In this document: positions 5,288 through 5,370 of the stretch, piece by piece
How the letters are laid out: each line of letters opens with the position of its first letter
How positions within the stretch are numbered: the stretch's first letter is position 1
Notes under the pieces: generated by a model
Told to the model about the DNA's origin: nothing
The model's input: the letters and a program-made list of their open reading frames with translations, nothing else
The model's database searches: none
Program-made: the position numbers and the translations under genes
DNA from: Thiomonas sp.
GTDB taxonomy: Bacteria > Pseudomonadota > Gammaproteobacteria > Burkholderiales > Burkholderiaceae_C
Reading direction: 5' to 3'
Assembly: GCA_027451915.1 (NCBI GenBank)
Contig: DAIDHU010000260.1
Coordinates: forward strand, 1-5,370
Length of the DNA: 5,370 bases

Positions 5288-5370
5288 ATGCCTCGCAAAC
5301 CCCCCGTGGCCAGCGGACCGCTGAGTTCCGCCGAAGCCGCCGAAGCCGCCTTCTACGAGGCCCTGCAGGC
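5288..5370 (+). CDS. Start of a small protein, possibly NTF2/SnoaL-like (gene runs off the right edge)
   Basis: Only 27 complete codons are visible. They read MPRKPPVASG, then an Ala/Glu-rich SSAEAAEAAFYEALQ helix, then an Ala at the cut codon. The pattern AEAAFYEAL near the N-terminus is what I would expect at the first helix of SnoaL/DUF4440-type NTF2-like proteins, but too little is present to be firm. The ATG at 5288 is preferred because GGAG (5278-5281) lies six bases upstream. An in-frame ATG at 5267 would add seven residues but lacks a ribosome binding site. The gap after the purU stop is 34 bases with no terminator, so co-transcription with purU is likely. Confidence 0.6.
   Translation, partial: MPRKPPVASGPLSSAEAAEAAFYEALQ

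Noticed and set aside
4162..5298. A 378-codon open frame on the minus strand across purU
   Set aside because: It is the antisense mirror of a well-conserved gene with no independent domain signal.
5330..5350. Tandem nine-base repeat GCCGAAGCC in the last partial gene
   Set aside because: Only two copies plus a remnant; it encodes an ordinary Ala-Glu-Ala helix and is expected from codon bias.

Overview
The window is high-GC chromosomal DNA with strongly GC-biased third codon positions. It looks like a betaproteobacterium, probably Burkholderiales. This rests on the style of the YebC, GlnRS and PurU proteins, on the presence of a GlnRS at all, on a TSKRK signature in that GlnRS, and on TAGAAT-type -10 boxes. 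The assignment is from remembered family features, not a search. No mobile element, CRISPR array, tRNA or rRNA is visible.

Layout, left to right: (1) the N-terminal 93 codons of a YebC/TACO1-family gene on the minus strand, running off the left edge (1-279). (2) A 242-base divergent intergenic region holding a good -10 box for yebC and a weaker one for glnS. (3) glnS, glutaminyl-tRNA synthetase (522-2318). (4) Sixteen bases later, a PF10014-type Fe(II)/2-oxoglutarate dioxygenase of unknown substrate (2335-3138). (5) A 127-base gap with a 10-base perfect palindrome and a weak promoter-like sequence. (6) A short NAD-type isocitrate dehydrogenase (3266-4312). (7) purU, formyltetrahydrofolate deformylase (4378-5253), with its own likely promoter overlapping the end of the dehydrogenase gene. 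(8) The first 27 codons of a gene that resembles the start of NTF2/SnoaL-like proteins (5288 to the right edge).

How the genes fit together: all plus-strand genes are closely packed and could be co-transcribed, though internal promoters probably split them into glnS-dioxygenase, icd and purU-downstream units. The products share a loose theme of 2-oxoglutarate, glutamine and one-carbon metabolism. The dehydrogenase makes 2-oxoglutarate, the dioxygenase would consume it, GlnRS uses glutamine derived from it, and PurU releases formate and tetrahydrofolate used in purine synthesis. This theme is inferred from adjacency.

Most of the window is ordinary housekeeping. The least understood element is the dioxygenase placed directly behind glnS. 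I see no convincing evidence of a wholly new system.
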